Source of the DNA: JACCWP01 sp963801045 | GTDB taxonomy: Bacteria; Actinomycetota; Actinomycetes; Propionibacteriales; Nocardioidaceae | Direction: 5' to 3' | Length of the DNA stretch: 64,000 nt | Assembly (NCBI GenBank): GCA_963801045.1 | Contig: CAWDDC010000004.1 | Location: 620,001-684,000, forward strand | Shown: positions 49,146-57,477 of the stretch, piece after piece | Position numbering within the stretch: the first letter of the stretch is position 1 | How the letters are laid out: every line of letters begins with the position of its first letter | Made by a program: the position numbers and the translations under genes | The notes under the pieces: model-generated | The model's input: the letters and a program-made list of their open reading frames with translations, nothing else | What the model was told of the DNA's origin: nothing | Databases searched by the model: none

Positions 49146-52100
49146 ATGACCGACGTCGCCGGCCGCTCCTCCCACCGGCGCGAGCCCGAGACCGGCCGCC
49201 CGCACGTCACCGCCGTGCTGGTCAGCCACGACGGCGCGGGCTGGCTGCCGCAGGTCATCGCCGCCCTCGGCGCCCAGACCCGGATGCCGGACGCGTGGGT
49301 GGCGGTCGACACCGGCAGCGCCGACTCCTCGCTGCAGATCCTCACCGACACGTTCGGCGCCGACGACGTCGTCGCGCTCGGCGCGGACGCCGCCTTCGCC
49401 ACCGCGGTCGCTGCTGGGCTCGAGCACCGGCCCCCGCGCGACGACGGCTGGGTGTGGCTGCTGCACGACGACTGCGCCCCCTCGCCGGAGGCACTGACGG
49501 CGCTGCTGGCCGAGGCGGGCAGTGCGCCGGACATCGCCGTGGTCGGCCCCAAGTCGCGCGAGTGGCCGTCGTTGCGCCGCCTGCTCGAGGTCGGCGTCAC
49601 CCTCAGCGGCACCGGCCGCCGCCAGACCGGGCTCGAACCCGGCGAGCCCGACCAGGGCCAGCACGACGTGGCCCGGGACGTGCTCGCGGTCGGCACCGCG
49701 GGGACGCTGGTGCGCGCCGACGTCTGGCAGCAGCTCGGCGGGCTCGACCCGCGGTTCGGGCTCGGCGACGACCTCGACCTGGGCTGGCGGGTCTCCCGGT
49801 CCGGGCAGCGGGTGCGCGTCGCGCCGGCCGCGGTGGTCTTCCACGTGGAGGCCGCGAGCCGCGGCCGCCGCACCCCGGGCGCCGTCCGCGGGTCACCGCG
49901 CCGAGAGACCCGGCGGGCCGCCCTGCTGGTGCTGCTGGCCAACTGCCGGCGGGCGGTGCTGCCGGTGCAGCTGGTCCGGCTGCTGCTCGGATCGCTGCTG
50001 CGGGTGCTGGGGCTGTTGCTGCTCAAGGCGCCCCGCGACGCGTGGGACGAGCTGCGCGCGGTCGCGTCCGTCTACGCGCACCCCGTGCAGCTGTGGCAGG
50101 CCCGGCGGGCGCGTGCCCGCACCGCCCGGGTCCCTGCGCGCGACGTCCGCCGGCTGCTGCCGCCGGTGTGGCACCCGTACCGCGCGGGGGCGGCCACGCT
50201 CGCCGAGGTGGCCGCCGGCCTGCTCGGCACCGGTCGGACCACGGTGCCGCGCGCCGTGGCGGAGACCGGACCGGTCGCGGAGGAGGCGGAGTCGCTGGTG
50301 CCCGAGGCCGGGCCGATCGCCCGGCTGGTCGCCCACCCCTGGGCGAGCACGCTGCTGCTGATCACCGTGCTCGCGCTGGTGTCCGTCCGCGGCCTGCTGG
50401 GCGGCGACGGGGAGCTGCAGGGCGGTGCGCTGCTGCCGGCGCCGGCCGGCGGCAGCGCCTGGTGGGCCGAGTACGTCTCCTCCTGGCACCCCGCCGGGGT
50501 CGGCAGCACCGTGGACGCGCCCGCCTACGCCGGCCTGCTGGCCGGGCTCGGTCTGCTGACCCTCGGCGACGCCGGCCTGCTGGTGTCGGTGCTGATGCTG
50601 CTCGCGGTGCCGCTGTCGGCGCTCGGCGCGCACCTGTTCCTGCGCCGGCTCGGGCTGCCCGCGGCGTCGCGGATCTGGGGCGCGTCCGTCTACGCGGTGA
50701 CCCCGCTGCTCACCGGTGCGCTGGCGCAGGGTCGCCTCGGCACCGTGCTCGCCACCGCGTGGCTCCCGCTGGTGGCCAGCGCCGTGGTCACCCTCGGCCG
50801 GTCCCGCGCCGGCCGCGACACCCGGCTCGCGGTGTGGACCCGCCGGGCGCGCGCCGGGCTCGCCCTGGGGGTGCTGGTCGCGCTGGTGCCGATCGCGTAC
50901 CCGCTGGCCCTGGTGGTCGCCGCCGGGATGCTCGCCGTCTCGTTCCGGCCGGGCACGGGCGTCCGGCCGGCCAGCGCCGTGGCCTCGGGGCTGGTCGTGC
51001 TCGGCGTGCCGTGGCTGCTGGCGCCGTGGTGGCTGCTCGACCGGGTACGCGACCCCGCGACCTGGTGGTGGGAGGCCGGGCTCGCCGACGCCGGGGTGGG
51101 GACCCTGGATCCCAGTGCCGTCGAGCTGGCGCTCGGCCAGCCGGGCGGTCCGGGAGCCGCGGTGAGCGCCTGGCTCGGCGCCGGGGTCGTCGTCGGTGCG
51201 GTGCTCGCACTGGCCCGGTCCGACGCCCGTGCGGTCGTGCTGCCCGCCTGGTGCGTGGCGGTGGCGGGGCTGGCCCTGGCCGCGGCCGGCGCCGGGCGCA
51301 TCGTCACGCTGCCGGTCGGCCCGGTGCCGGTGTGGGTCGGTTTCTGCCTGGTCGTGTGGTGGGGCGGCCTGCTGGTGGCGGCCAGCGCGGGAGCCGCCGA
51401 CCTGCGTGACCGGCTGACCGGGCGCAGCTTCGGACTCAGCCAGCCGGTGGTCGTGCTGACCGCGGCGGCCGCCGTGGTCGGACCCCTGCTCGCCCTGTCG
51501 ACGATGGTGTCCGAGGAGATCGAGGGGCCGCTGGAGCGCGACGTGGCCTCGCCGGTGCCGTCGTACATGGCCGACGACGCGGGGTCCGGCACCCGCCCCT
51601 CGACCCTGGTGCTTTCGCCCGGGTCGGACGAGAGCCTGACGGCCACGATGGTGCGCGCCGACGGGTGGCGGCTCGGCGAGGAGCCGTTCGCGGCGGCCGC
51701 GGGCACGGCCGCGTTGTCGGGCGCAGTGGGTGACCTGCTGGTCTCACCGGGCACCGACAGCGTGGCGATCCTGGTCCGCTACGGCGTCGGCTACGTCTAC
51801 GCGCCCGCCCCGGTCGACCCGGACGTCGCCGCGGCGCTGGACACCGCGCCGGGCCTCGTACGCGCCGGTGCCCCCGAGGGTGACCGGGCCTGGCAGCTCG
51901 ACGTCGAGGCGGGCCAGCTGCGGGTGCTGGCCGGATCCGCCGACGACACCGCCGACGTCACCACCGGTACCGCGCTCGACATCGGGTCCGCCGCCGCCGA
52001 CGGCGGGCTTCCGTGGACCGCCGACCTCCCGCCGGCCGACGACCCGCAACGGCTCACCGTCGCAGCGCAGCCCGACGCGGACTGGACCGCGCACGTCGAC

Positions 52101-52286
52101 GGCGCCGGGATCGACGCTGCCGACGACGGCGACGTCCAGACGTTCGACATCGACTCCACCGCCGGCGACGACCGCGAGCTCCTCGTCGAGCACCGGACCA
52201 CGCGCGGCTGGTGGGTGACGGCGCAGTGCGTCGCGCTCGCCCTGCTGCTGGTCCTGGCGGCGCCCACCCGCAGGAGACGCGGATGA
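49146..52286 (+). CDS. Large GT2 glycosyltransferase fused to a multi-spanning membrane region
   Basis: 1046 residues from ATG 49146 (GTG 49134 would add 4). The N-terminal 260 residues form a GT-A domain: VTAVLVSHDGAGWLPQVI, VAVDTGSADSS, WLLHDDCAPSPEAL with an altered metal motif (HDD) and LGDDLDLGWRVSRSG. Residues about 400-790 hold ten or more transmembrane helices, and the C-terminal 250 residues are an extracellular beta-rich part before a last helix (VTAQCVALALLLVLAA). The pairing with DUF5719 next to whiB2 is conserved in actinobacteria. The donor and product are unknown; it is probably a wall glycan enzyme. Confidence 0.75.
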   Translation: MTDVAGRSSHRREPETGRPHVTAVLVSHDGAGWLPQVIAALGAQTRMPDAWVAVDTGSADSSLQILTDTFGADDVVALGADAAFATAVAAGLEHRPPRDDGWVWLLHDDCAPSPEALTALLAEAGSAPDIAVVGPKSREWPSLRRLLEVGVTLSGTGRRQTGLEPGEPDQGQHDVARDVLAVGTAGTLVRADVWQQLGGLDPRFGLGDDLDLGWRVSRSGQRVRVAPAAVVFHVEAASRGRRTPGAVRGSPRRETRRAALLVLLANCRRAVLPVQLVRLLLGSLLRVLGLLLLKAPRDAWDELRAVASVYAHPVQLWQARRARARTARVPARDVRRLLPPVWHPYRAGAATLAEVAAGLLGTGRTTVPRAVAETGPVAEEAESLVPEAGPIARLVAHPWASTLLLITVLALVSVRGLLGGDGELQGGALLPAPAGGSAWWAEYVSSWHPAGVGSTVDAPAYAGLLAGLGLLTLGDAGLLVSVLMLLAVPLSALGAHLFLRRLGLPAASRIWGASVYAVTPLLTGALAQGRLGTVLATAWLPLVASAVVTLGRSRAGRDTRLAVWTRRARAGLALGVLVALVPIAYPLALVVAAGMLAVSFRPGTGVRPASAVASGLVVLGVPWLLAPWWLLDRVRDPATWWWEAGLADAGVGTLDPSAVELALGQPGGPGAAVSAWLGAGVVVGAVLALARSDARAVVLPAWCVAVAGLALAAAGAGRIVTLPVGPVPVWVGFCLVVWWGGLLVAASAGAADLRDRLTGRSFGLSQPVVVLTAAAAVVGPLLALSTMVSEEIEGPLERDVASPVPSYMADDAGSGTRPSTLVLSPGSDESLTATMVRADGWRLGEEPFAAAAGTAALSGAVGDLLVSPGTDSVAILVRYGVGYVYAPAPVDPDVAAALDTAPGLVRAGAPEGDRAWQLDVEAGQLRVLAGSADDTADVTTGTALDIGSAAADGGLPWTADLPPADDPQRLTVAAQPDADWTAHVDGAGIDAADDGDVQTFDIDSTAGDDRELLVEHRTTRGWWVTAQCVALALLLVLAAPTRRRRG

Positions 52287-53830
52287 GCCCCCGCGCGTCC
52301 CGTACCTCCCGGAGCTCGCGGCTGACCGGCCTGCTCGGGCTGGTGCCGATCGCCGTGGCGGCCACCGCACTGGCGTGGGCCGACAGCCAGCCGGCCGACG
52401 AGCCGGCCCTGCCCGCCGACCCGGTGACCCGGCTGGTGGGCGCGAGCGCGCTCGCCTGCCCCACGTTCCCGTTCGGCGACGACAGCGACTCCCAGGGCGC
52501 AGCAACCGACGTGGCCGTGGTCGCTCCCGACGGCGGTGGGCGCTCACCGGGGGGAGACGTCGTGATGCGGACCGAGTCCGAAACCGCGTCCGCCACCGGG
52601 TCCGACGGGACCACGGTGGCGGAGACCGACGAGGCCGGGCCGTGGCAGACGGGGTCGCTGACCCGCGAGCAGGCCGCTGACCTGGTGGTCGAGGCCAGCG
52701 GCGGGCTCGGCACGGGTGCCGCCGCGTTCGCCGCCCAGCAGCTGCCGCCCGGCGCCGGCGGCGGCCTGGCCGTGCAGCGGTGCGCGGCGCCGGCCCGGCA
52801 GTGGTGGTTCGTCGGCGCGGGCAGCAGCACCGAGCGGGACAGCACGCTGGTGCTGAGCAACGTCGACGGCACCGACGCCGTCGTCGACGTCACCCTGCGC
52901 ACGGCCGACGGGGTTGCCGAGACCGTGGGCACCGACGGCGTGCGCGTGCGGGCCGGCGAGACGGTGACGATGCGCGTGTCCGGGGAGGTGGCCGGGGAGG
53001 ACGAGGTCGCCATCGAGGTGGACGCCACCCAGGGCCGGGTCGTGGCGGGCGTCGCCGACGACTGGTCCGGCGGCGTCGACAGCCTGGGCAGCGACTGGCT
53101 GCCGGCGAGCCCCGCGCCGGCGACCTCCGTGCTGCTGCCCGGTGTCGTCGACCCGGGGCCGCGCTCCGCGCTGGTGGTCGCCAACCCGACCGACACCACG
53201 ACCCCGGTCCGATTGTCGGTCGTCGACGAGTCCGGGACGTTCGTGCCGACCGGCAGGCAGTCCCGGCTGACGCTGCCGGCAGGAAGCCTGACGTCCGTCC
53301 CGCTGCCCGACGACATCGGCGACGCGGCGGCGGTGCTGGTCGAGGCGGACACCCCGGTGCAGGCCACCGCGCGCGTCGCCTCCGGCAGCGACATCGGCTA
53401 CGCGGTGGCCGCACCGGACCTCGACGACGCCGCGGTCGTGCCGCTCGACCTCGGTGACAGCACCGAGGACGTGGACGTGAGCGTGCAGCTGTCCGCCCTG
53501 CTCGAGGACGGGACCGATGACGCCGCGACCCGCACCGCCACCGTGACGGGCTACACCGAGGACGGCTCCGAGACCGGGCGGGCGCGGGTGGAGGTGCTGG
53601 CCGGCACCGCACAGCTGGTCGAACCCCAGGACGCGCTGCGCCTGACCCGGCCGGAGCTGGCCGACACCGCCTACCTCGTGGTGGCGCCGCACGGTCGCAG
53701 CGCCGCCCCGCTGGTCGGCACCACGGTCATGCGCGGCACCGACGGCCAGGTGGCGGTGCTGCCGCTCGACCCTGGTCTGGTCCGCGTGCAGACGCCGGTG
53801 CTGGTGCCCTCCGTGGTGCCGGGCCGGTGA
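52283..53830 (+). CDS. DUF5719 secreted/anchored protein
   Basis: 515 residues from ATG 52283, overlapping the glycosyltransferase stop (ATGA). An N-terminal hydrophobic segment (LTGLLGLVPIAVAATALAWA) serves as signal or anchor, followed by an all-beta protein with QRCAAPARQWWFVGAGSS and LVLSNVDGTDAVVDVTLRT, typical of DUF5719. Two Cys may pair. Translational coupling suggests that it works with the large glycosyltransferase, probably outside the membrane. No enzymatic motif is visible. Confidence 0.82.
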   Translation: MSPRASRTSRSSRLTGLLGLVPIAVAATALAWADSQPADEPALPADPVTRLVGASALACPTFPFGDDSDSQGAATDVAVVAPDGGGRSPGGDVVMRTESETASATGSDGTTVAETDEAGPWQTGSLTREQAADLVVEASGGLGTGAAAFAAQQLPPGAGGGLAVQRCAAPARQWWFVGAGSSTERDSTLVLSNVDGTDAVVDVTLRTADGVAETVGTDGVRVRAGETVTMRVSGEVAGEDEVAIEVDATQGRVVAGVADDWSGGVDSLGSDWLPASPAPATSVLLPGVVDPGPRSALVVANPTDTTTPVRLSVVDESGTFVPTGRQSRLTLPAGSLTSVPLPDDIGDAAAVLVEADTPVQATARVASGSDIGYAVAAPDLDDAAVVPLDLGDSTEDVDVSVQLSALLEDGTDDAATRTATVTGYTEDGSETGRARVEVLAGTAQLVEPQDALRLTRPELADTAYLVVAPHGRSAAPLVGTTVMRGTDGQVAVLPLDPGLVRVQTPVLVPSVVPGR

Positions 53831-53840
53831 GCCGCTGCGC

Positions 53841-54299
53841 TCAGTCCGTCGCCGGGCGCGGGTCGACCTCGTCGGGGTCGCGACCGAGCAGGTCGGCCAC
53901 CTCCTCGACCAGCACGTCGAGCACCAGCGTCGCCGTCTCGTCGCGCCCACGGACCCGTTGCGTCACCGGCAGCCGGTAGACCACCACCCGCGCGGCCTGG
54001 CGCCGGGCGGCCGCGCGGTGGGTGCCGAGCGGTACGTGGCCGGTCCAGTCGTCCGGCAGCACGGGAGTCTCCTCCACTCCGAACTGCACCTCGTCGAGCT
54101 CGCCGGGCAGGTGCAGGCGCATCCGGTCCACCGCCTGCCGGACCACCTCGTCGAACCGCGCCGAGGGCACCGGCTGCGGCAGCGGGCCGTCCGGGCTCAG
54201 CGGGCCTGGCAACGCCAGCGGACCCCGCATCCCCCGACCGCGCCGGTCGCGCCGGCGCTCGCCGCGCGGCGGGTACTGCGCGGAGGCGGACCCAGTCAC
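53841..54299 (-). CDS. Zincin-like metallopeptidase-family protein without the HExxH motif
   Basis: 152 residues from ATG 54299. FDEVVRQAVDRMRLHLP and DEVQFGVEETP match the actinobacterial 'metallopeptidase family' (DUF1025 type). In catalytic members an HExxH helix follows the strand VLDVL; here that place reads VEEVA (131-135), so the zinc ligands are missing and the protein is unlikely to be a protease. The N-terminal 40 residues are Arg/Pro-rich. Rv3259 lies at the equivalent position next to whiB2. It converges with the DUF5719 gene and is divergent from DUF3499. Confidence 0.65.
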   Translation of the reverse strand: MTGSASAQYPPRGERRRDRRGRGMRGPLALPGPLSPDGPLPQPVPSARFDEVVRQAVDRMRLHLPGELDEVQFGVEETPVLPDDWTGHVPLGTHRAAARRQAARVVVYRLPVTQRVRGRDETATLVLDVLVEEVADLLGRDPDEVDPRPATD

Positions 54300-54361
54300 C
54301 CGACCGACCCTACGGCCGCGCCTGTGCCACCGGGGCCCGGGCGGGCGCTAGCGTCTGCGGC

Positions 54362-54730
54362 GTGAGTGTCCGTCGCCGCTGTTCGCGCACCGCGTGCGGA
54401 CGCGGCGCCACGGCGACCCTCACCTACGTCTACTCCGACCAGACCGCGGTGCTCGGGCCGCTGGCCACGTACGCCGAACCGCACAGCTACGACCTCTGCG
54501 ACCAGCACTCCGAGCGGCTGTCCGCGCCCCGCGGCTGGGAGGTCGTCCGGCTGGCGCCCGACCCGGACGCCGGGCAACCCAGCGGCGACGACCTGCTGGC
54601 CCTGGCCGACGCGGTGCGCGAGGCGGCCCGGCCGCTGCCGCCGGCGCCGGGGGTCGAGCCGGTCGGCAGTGCCGTCGAGGTGGGCCGGCGTGGCCACCTG
54701 CGGGTGCTGCGTTCCACCGACGACGGCTGA
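54362..54730 (+). CDS. DUF3499 protein
   Basis: 122 residues from GTG 54362. CSRTACGRGATATLTYVYSD and YDLCDQHSERLSAPRGWEVV are the DUF3499 signature; the three Cys and one His in these two blocks could bind zinc. The C-terminal half is variable. It is the counterpart of Rv3258c, always beside manB. Function unknown. It lies 2 nt before the manB start. Confidence 0.9.
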   Translation: MSVRRRCSRTACGRGATATLTYVYSDQTAVLGPLATYAEPHSYDLCDQHSERLSAPRGWEVVRLAPDPDAGQPSGDDLLALADAVREAARPLPPAPGVEPVGSAVEVGRRGHLRVLRSTDDG

Positions 54731-54732
54731 GC

Positions 54733-56151
54733 GTGCGGGTGACGGGGCCGGGCGCTCTCGACAGCGTCGTCAAGGCGTACGACGTCCGCGGCCTGGTGCC
54801 CGACGAGCTGGGACCTCGCGAAGCGGCGGCCCTGGCCGGCGCGTTCGTCCGGCTGCTGGCCGCCGAGGACGCGGTGCCGGTGCACGCCGTGGTGGTCGGG
54901 CGGGACATGCGGACGTCGTCGCCGGAACTGGCCGGCGCCGTCGTCGACGCGGTCGCCGCCGAGGGGGTCGACGTCGTCGACATCGGGCTGGCCTCGACCG
55001 ACCAGCTGTACTTCGCCAGCGGCCGGCTCGACCTCCCCGGCGTGATGGTGACCGCGAGCCACAACCCGGCTGCGTACAACGGGCTCAAGCTCTGCCGCAG
55101 CGGCGCGCGGCCGGTCGGTCGGGACACGGGTCTGCCCGACCTGCAGCGCACGGCCGAGGCGATGCTGGGCGGTCCGGCTCCGGTCGACGGACGTGGGACG
55201 GTCGAGCGCCGCGACGTGCTCGCCGACTATGCCGCGCACCTGCACCGGCTCGCGCCGGTACGCGGCCGCAGGTTGCGGGTCGTGGTCGACGCTGCGAACG
55301 CCATGGCCGGCCACACCGTGCCCGCCGTCCTGGGGCCGCTGGACGTCGACGTGGTGCCGCTGTACTTCGAGCTGGACGGGACCTTCCCGCACCACCAGCC
55401 CAACCCGTTGGACCCCGCGACGATGACCGAGCTGCAGGCGGCGGTGCGCGCGCACGACGCCGACCTCGGGTTGGGCTTCGACGGGGACGCCGACCGGTGT
55501 TTCGTGGTGGACGAGCGCGACGGGCTGGTGTCGCCCTCCGCGGTCACTGCGCTGATCGCCGCTCGCGCGCTCGCCACGGAGCCCGGGGCACGGGTCGTGC
55601 ACAACCTGATCTGCTCGCGGGCGGTGCCCGAGGTGGTGCGCGAGCACGCCGGCGTCCCGGTGCGCACTCCGGTCGGGCACTCGGTCATCAAGGCCGAGAT
55701 GGCACGTGTCGGCGCCGTCGTCGGTGGTGAGCACTCCGGCCACTTCTACTTCCGGGACTTCTGGTACGCCGACTCGGGCATGCTGGCCGCGCTGCACGTG
55801 CTGGCCGCGCTCGCCGCCGTCGACGAGCCGCTGTCGCGGTTGCTGGCACCGTACGAGCGCTACGCCGGTTCGGGGGAGCGCAACCACCACGTCGCGGACG
55901 CAACGGGCGTGCTGGACTCCGTACGCCACCAGTGGGCGGAGCGGGACGGTGTCACGCTGGACGAGCTCGACGGCCTGACCGTGAGCCACCCCCGCTGGTG
56001 GTTCAATCTGAGGGCGTCGAACACCGAGCCGCTGCTGCGCCTCAACGTGGAGGGCGTCGACACCGCCACGATGGTCGCGGTCCGTGCCGAGGTCGAGTCA
56101 GCCGTTCGCGGGTACGCGCCACGGCAAGGATCTGCGGAAGGGACACCATGA
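54733..56151 (+). CDS. manB: Phosphomannomutase/phosphoglucomutase
   Basis: 472 residues from GTG 54733 (GTG 54739 is an alternative). The alpha-D-phosphohexomutase hallmarks are intact: the active Ser 109 in VTASHNPAAYNG, the metal loop GLGFDGDADRCF, GGEHSGHFYF for sugar binding and RASNTEPLLRLNVE for phosphate binding. It interconverts mannose-6-P and mannose-1-P, leading to GDP-mannose for mannosylated lipids and glycoproteins. It is the ortholog in position of Rv3257c and is coupled to the Trm112-like gene. Confidence 0.93.
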   Translation: MRVTGPGALDSVVKAYDVRGLVPDELGPREAAALAGAFVRLLAAEDAVPVHAVVVGRDMRTSSPELAGAVVDAVAAEGVDVVDIGLASTDQLYFASGRLDLPGVMVTASHNPAAYNGLKLCRSGARPVGRDTGLPDLQRTAEAMLGGPAPVDGRGTVERRDVLADYAAHLHRLAPVRGRRLRVVVDAANAMAGHTVPAVLGPLDVDVVPLYFELDGTFPHHQPNPLDPATMTELQAAVRAHDADLGLGFDGDADRCFVVDERDGLVSPSAVTALIAARALATEPGARVVHNLICSRAVPEVVREHAGVPVRTPVGHSVIKAEMARVGAVVGGEHSGHFYFRDFWYADSGMLAALHVLAALAAVDEPLSRLLAPYERYAGSGERNHHVADATGVLDSVRHQWAERDGVTLDELDGLTVSHPRWWFNLRASNTEPLLRLNVEGVDTATMVAVRAEVESAVRGYAPRQGSAEGTP

Positions 56152-56360
56152 GGATCGACGACGACCTGCTGGCCATCCTCGCCTGCCCGGCCTGCCGGTC
56201 GCCGCTGACGGTCGACGAGGCGCAGGACGAGCTGGTGTGCACCGGATGTGCGCTCGCCTACCCGGTGCGCGACGACATCCCGGTGCTGCTGGTCGACGAG
56301 GCGCGCCGCCCACCCGGTGACACGGCGGGCGAGGGGACGGTGCCCGCCGATGGCGGGTGA
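56148..56360 (+). CDS. Trm112-family zinc protein
   Basis: 70 residues from ATG 56148, overlapping the manB stop. Two CxxC pairs (Cys 13/16 and 31/34) in LLAILACPACRSPL and ELVCTGCALAYPV, then DDIPVLLVDEA, the typical Trm112/YcaR fold. Bacterial members are small activator or partner proteins; here it lies between a sugar mutase and a SIS protein, and the partner is unknown. The last 11 nt overlap the next gene. Confidence 0.88.
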   Translation: MRIDDDLLAILACPACRSPLTVDEAQDELVCTGCALAYPVRDDIPVLLVDEARRPPGDTAGEGTVPADGG

Positions 56361-57384
56361 GGTGTTCGACGACTCCGTCCTCGACGACGAGGACGCGCTG
56401 CGTCCGGCCGACCCGCTGCTGCGTCGGCTCGCCGAGGCCGGCGCCCGGGTGCGGCGCGAGGTCGACTCGACCGGTGAGGCCGTGGCCCGGCTGGACGCCG
56501 ACGCCCAGTTCCGTGCCCTGGTGGTGGCGGGCGCCGACTCGCGGCTGCTGCGGGCCGTGCTCGAGCCGTGGTGCCCGGTGCCGTTCGTGGCCTGGCCCGG
56601 CCCCGGCCTGCCCGGCTGGACCGGCGCGAACGACCTGGTCGTGGTGCTCGCGCCCACCAGCGGCGACGACGCCGCGACCACGGCGGTGGCCGAGGCCGTG
56701 CGCCGCGGCTGCACGCTGCTGGTCGCCGGCCCTGCGCACGCACCGGTGGCCGAGCTGGCCGCCGGTCGCGAGACCACGCTGCTGCCCACCGTGACCGACG
56801 ACAGCCTCGCGGTCGCTGTCGCCGTGCTCGCCGCGTTGCACCGGCTCGGGCTCGGACCGGAGGTCGACCCGGACGCCGTCGCCACCGCGCTGGACCAGGT
56901 CGCGGTGACCTGCTCGCCGTTCCGGGACCTGGCCGGCAACCCCGCGAAGGAGCTGGCCATCGTGCTGGCCGAGTCGACCCCGCTGGTGTGGGGCGGGTCG
57001 GTGCTGGCCGCCCGCGCCGCGCGCCGGGTCGCCGAGGCGCTGCGCCGGGCATCCGGCCGGGCGGCGTTGGCCGCCGACGCCGACCACCTGCTGCCGGTGC
57101 TCGCGGCGGCGTCCCCGGCCGACCTGTTCGCCGACCCGTTCGCCGACCCGTCCGGTGCGGTGCCGCCGACGCTGCTGCTGCTCGACGACGGCGACGACGC
57201 CCCGGTCGTGCGCGAGCAGCGGGGCCGGCTGGTCGCCGTCGCCGAGTCGCACCGGGTCCGGGTGCACACCGTGACCGGCACCGAGGGCGGGGCGATCGCG
57301 CGTTACGGGTCGCTGCTGGCCACCGGGTCCTACGCCGCGGTCTACCTCGGCATCGGGCTCGGGCGGCGTCCGGAGGAGCCCTGA
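56350..57384 (+). CDS. SIS-domain phosphosugar isomerase-like protein
   Basis: 344 residues from ATG 56350. It resembles Rv3256c and the bifunctional phosphoglucose/phosphomannose isomerase type: an N-terminal SIS half (ADSRLLRAVL, LVVVLAPTSGDDAATTAVAE in place of the usual SxSG[DN]T) and a C-terminal half with GNPAKELAIVLAEST and WGGSVLAARAARRVAE. The phosphate-binding loop reads APTSGDD, and the catalytic Glu/His are hard to place. It probably acts on mannose or a related phosphosugar next to ManB, or regulates it. No separate manA is present in this window. Confidence 0.78.
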   Translation: MAGEVFDDSVLDDEDALRPADPLLRRLAEAGARVRREVDSTGEAVARLDADAQFRALVVAGADSRLLRAVLEPWCPVPFVAWPGPGLPGWTGANDLVVVLAPTSGDDAATTAVAEAVRRGCTLLVAGPAHAPVAELAAGRETTLLPTVTDDSLAVAVAVLAALHRLGLGPEVDPDAVATALDQVAVTCSPFRDLAGNPAKELAIVLAESTPLVWGGSVLAARAARRVAEALRRASGRAALAADADHLLPVLAAASPADLFADPFADPSGAVPPTLLLLDDGDDAPVVREQRGRLVAVAESHRVRVHTVTGTEGGAIARYGSLLATGSYAAVYLGIGLGRRPEEP

Positions 57385-57477
57385 CCGGGCCAGTGCCCCC
57401 GGACGTCTACCCTGGGACCCGTTCCGCCCTGCCCTGACCTGCCCTGAACCGACTGCCCGAACTGATAGAGGACACCC

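Noticed and set aside
53841..54299. Active zinc protease
   Set aside because: No HExxH motif in the frame; the expected helix reads VEEVA.
57385..57477. SAH riboswitch upstream of ahcY
   Set aside because: The 93-nt leader shows only a duplicated CCTGCCCTGA and no conserved SAH riboswitch core or pseudoknot that I can see. A covariance-model search would settle it.
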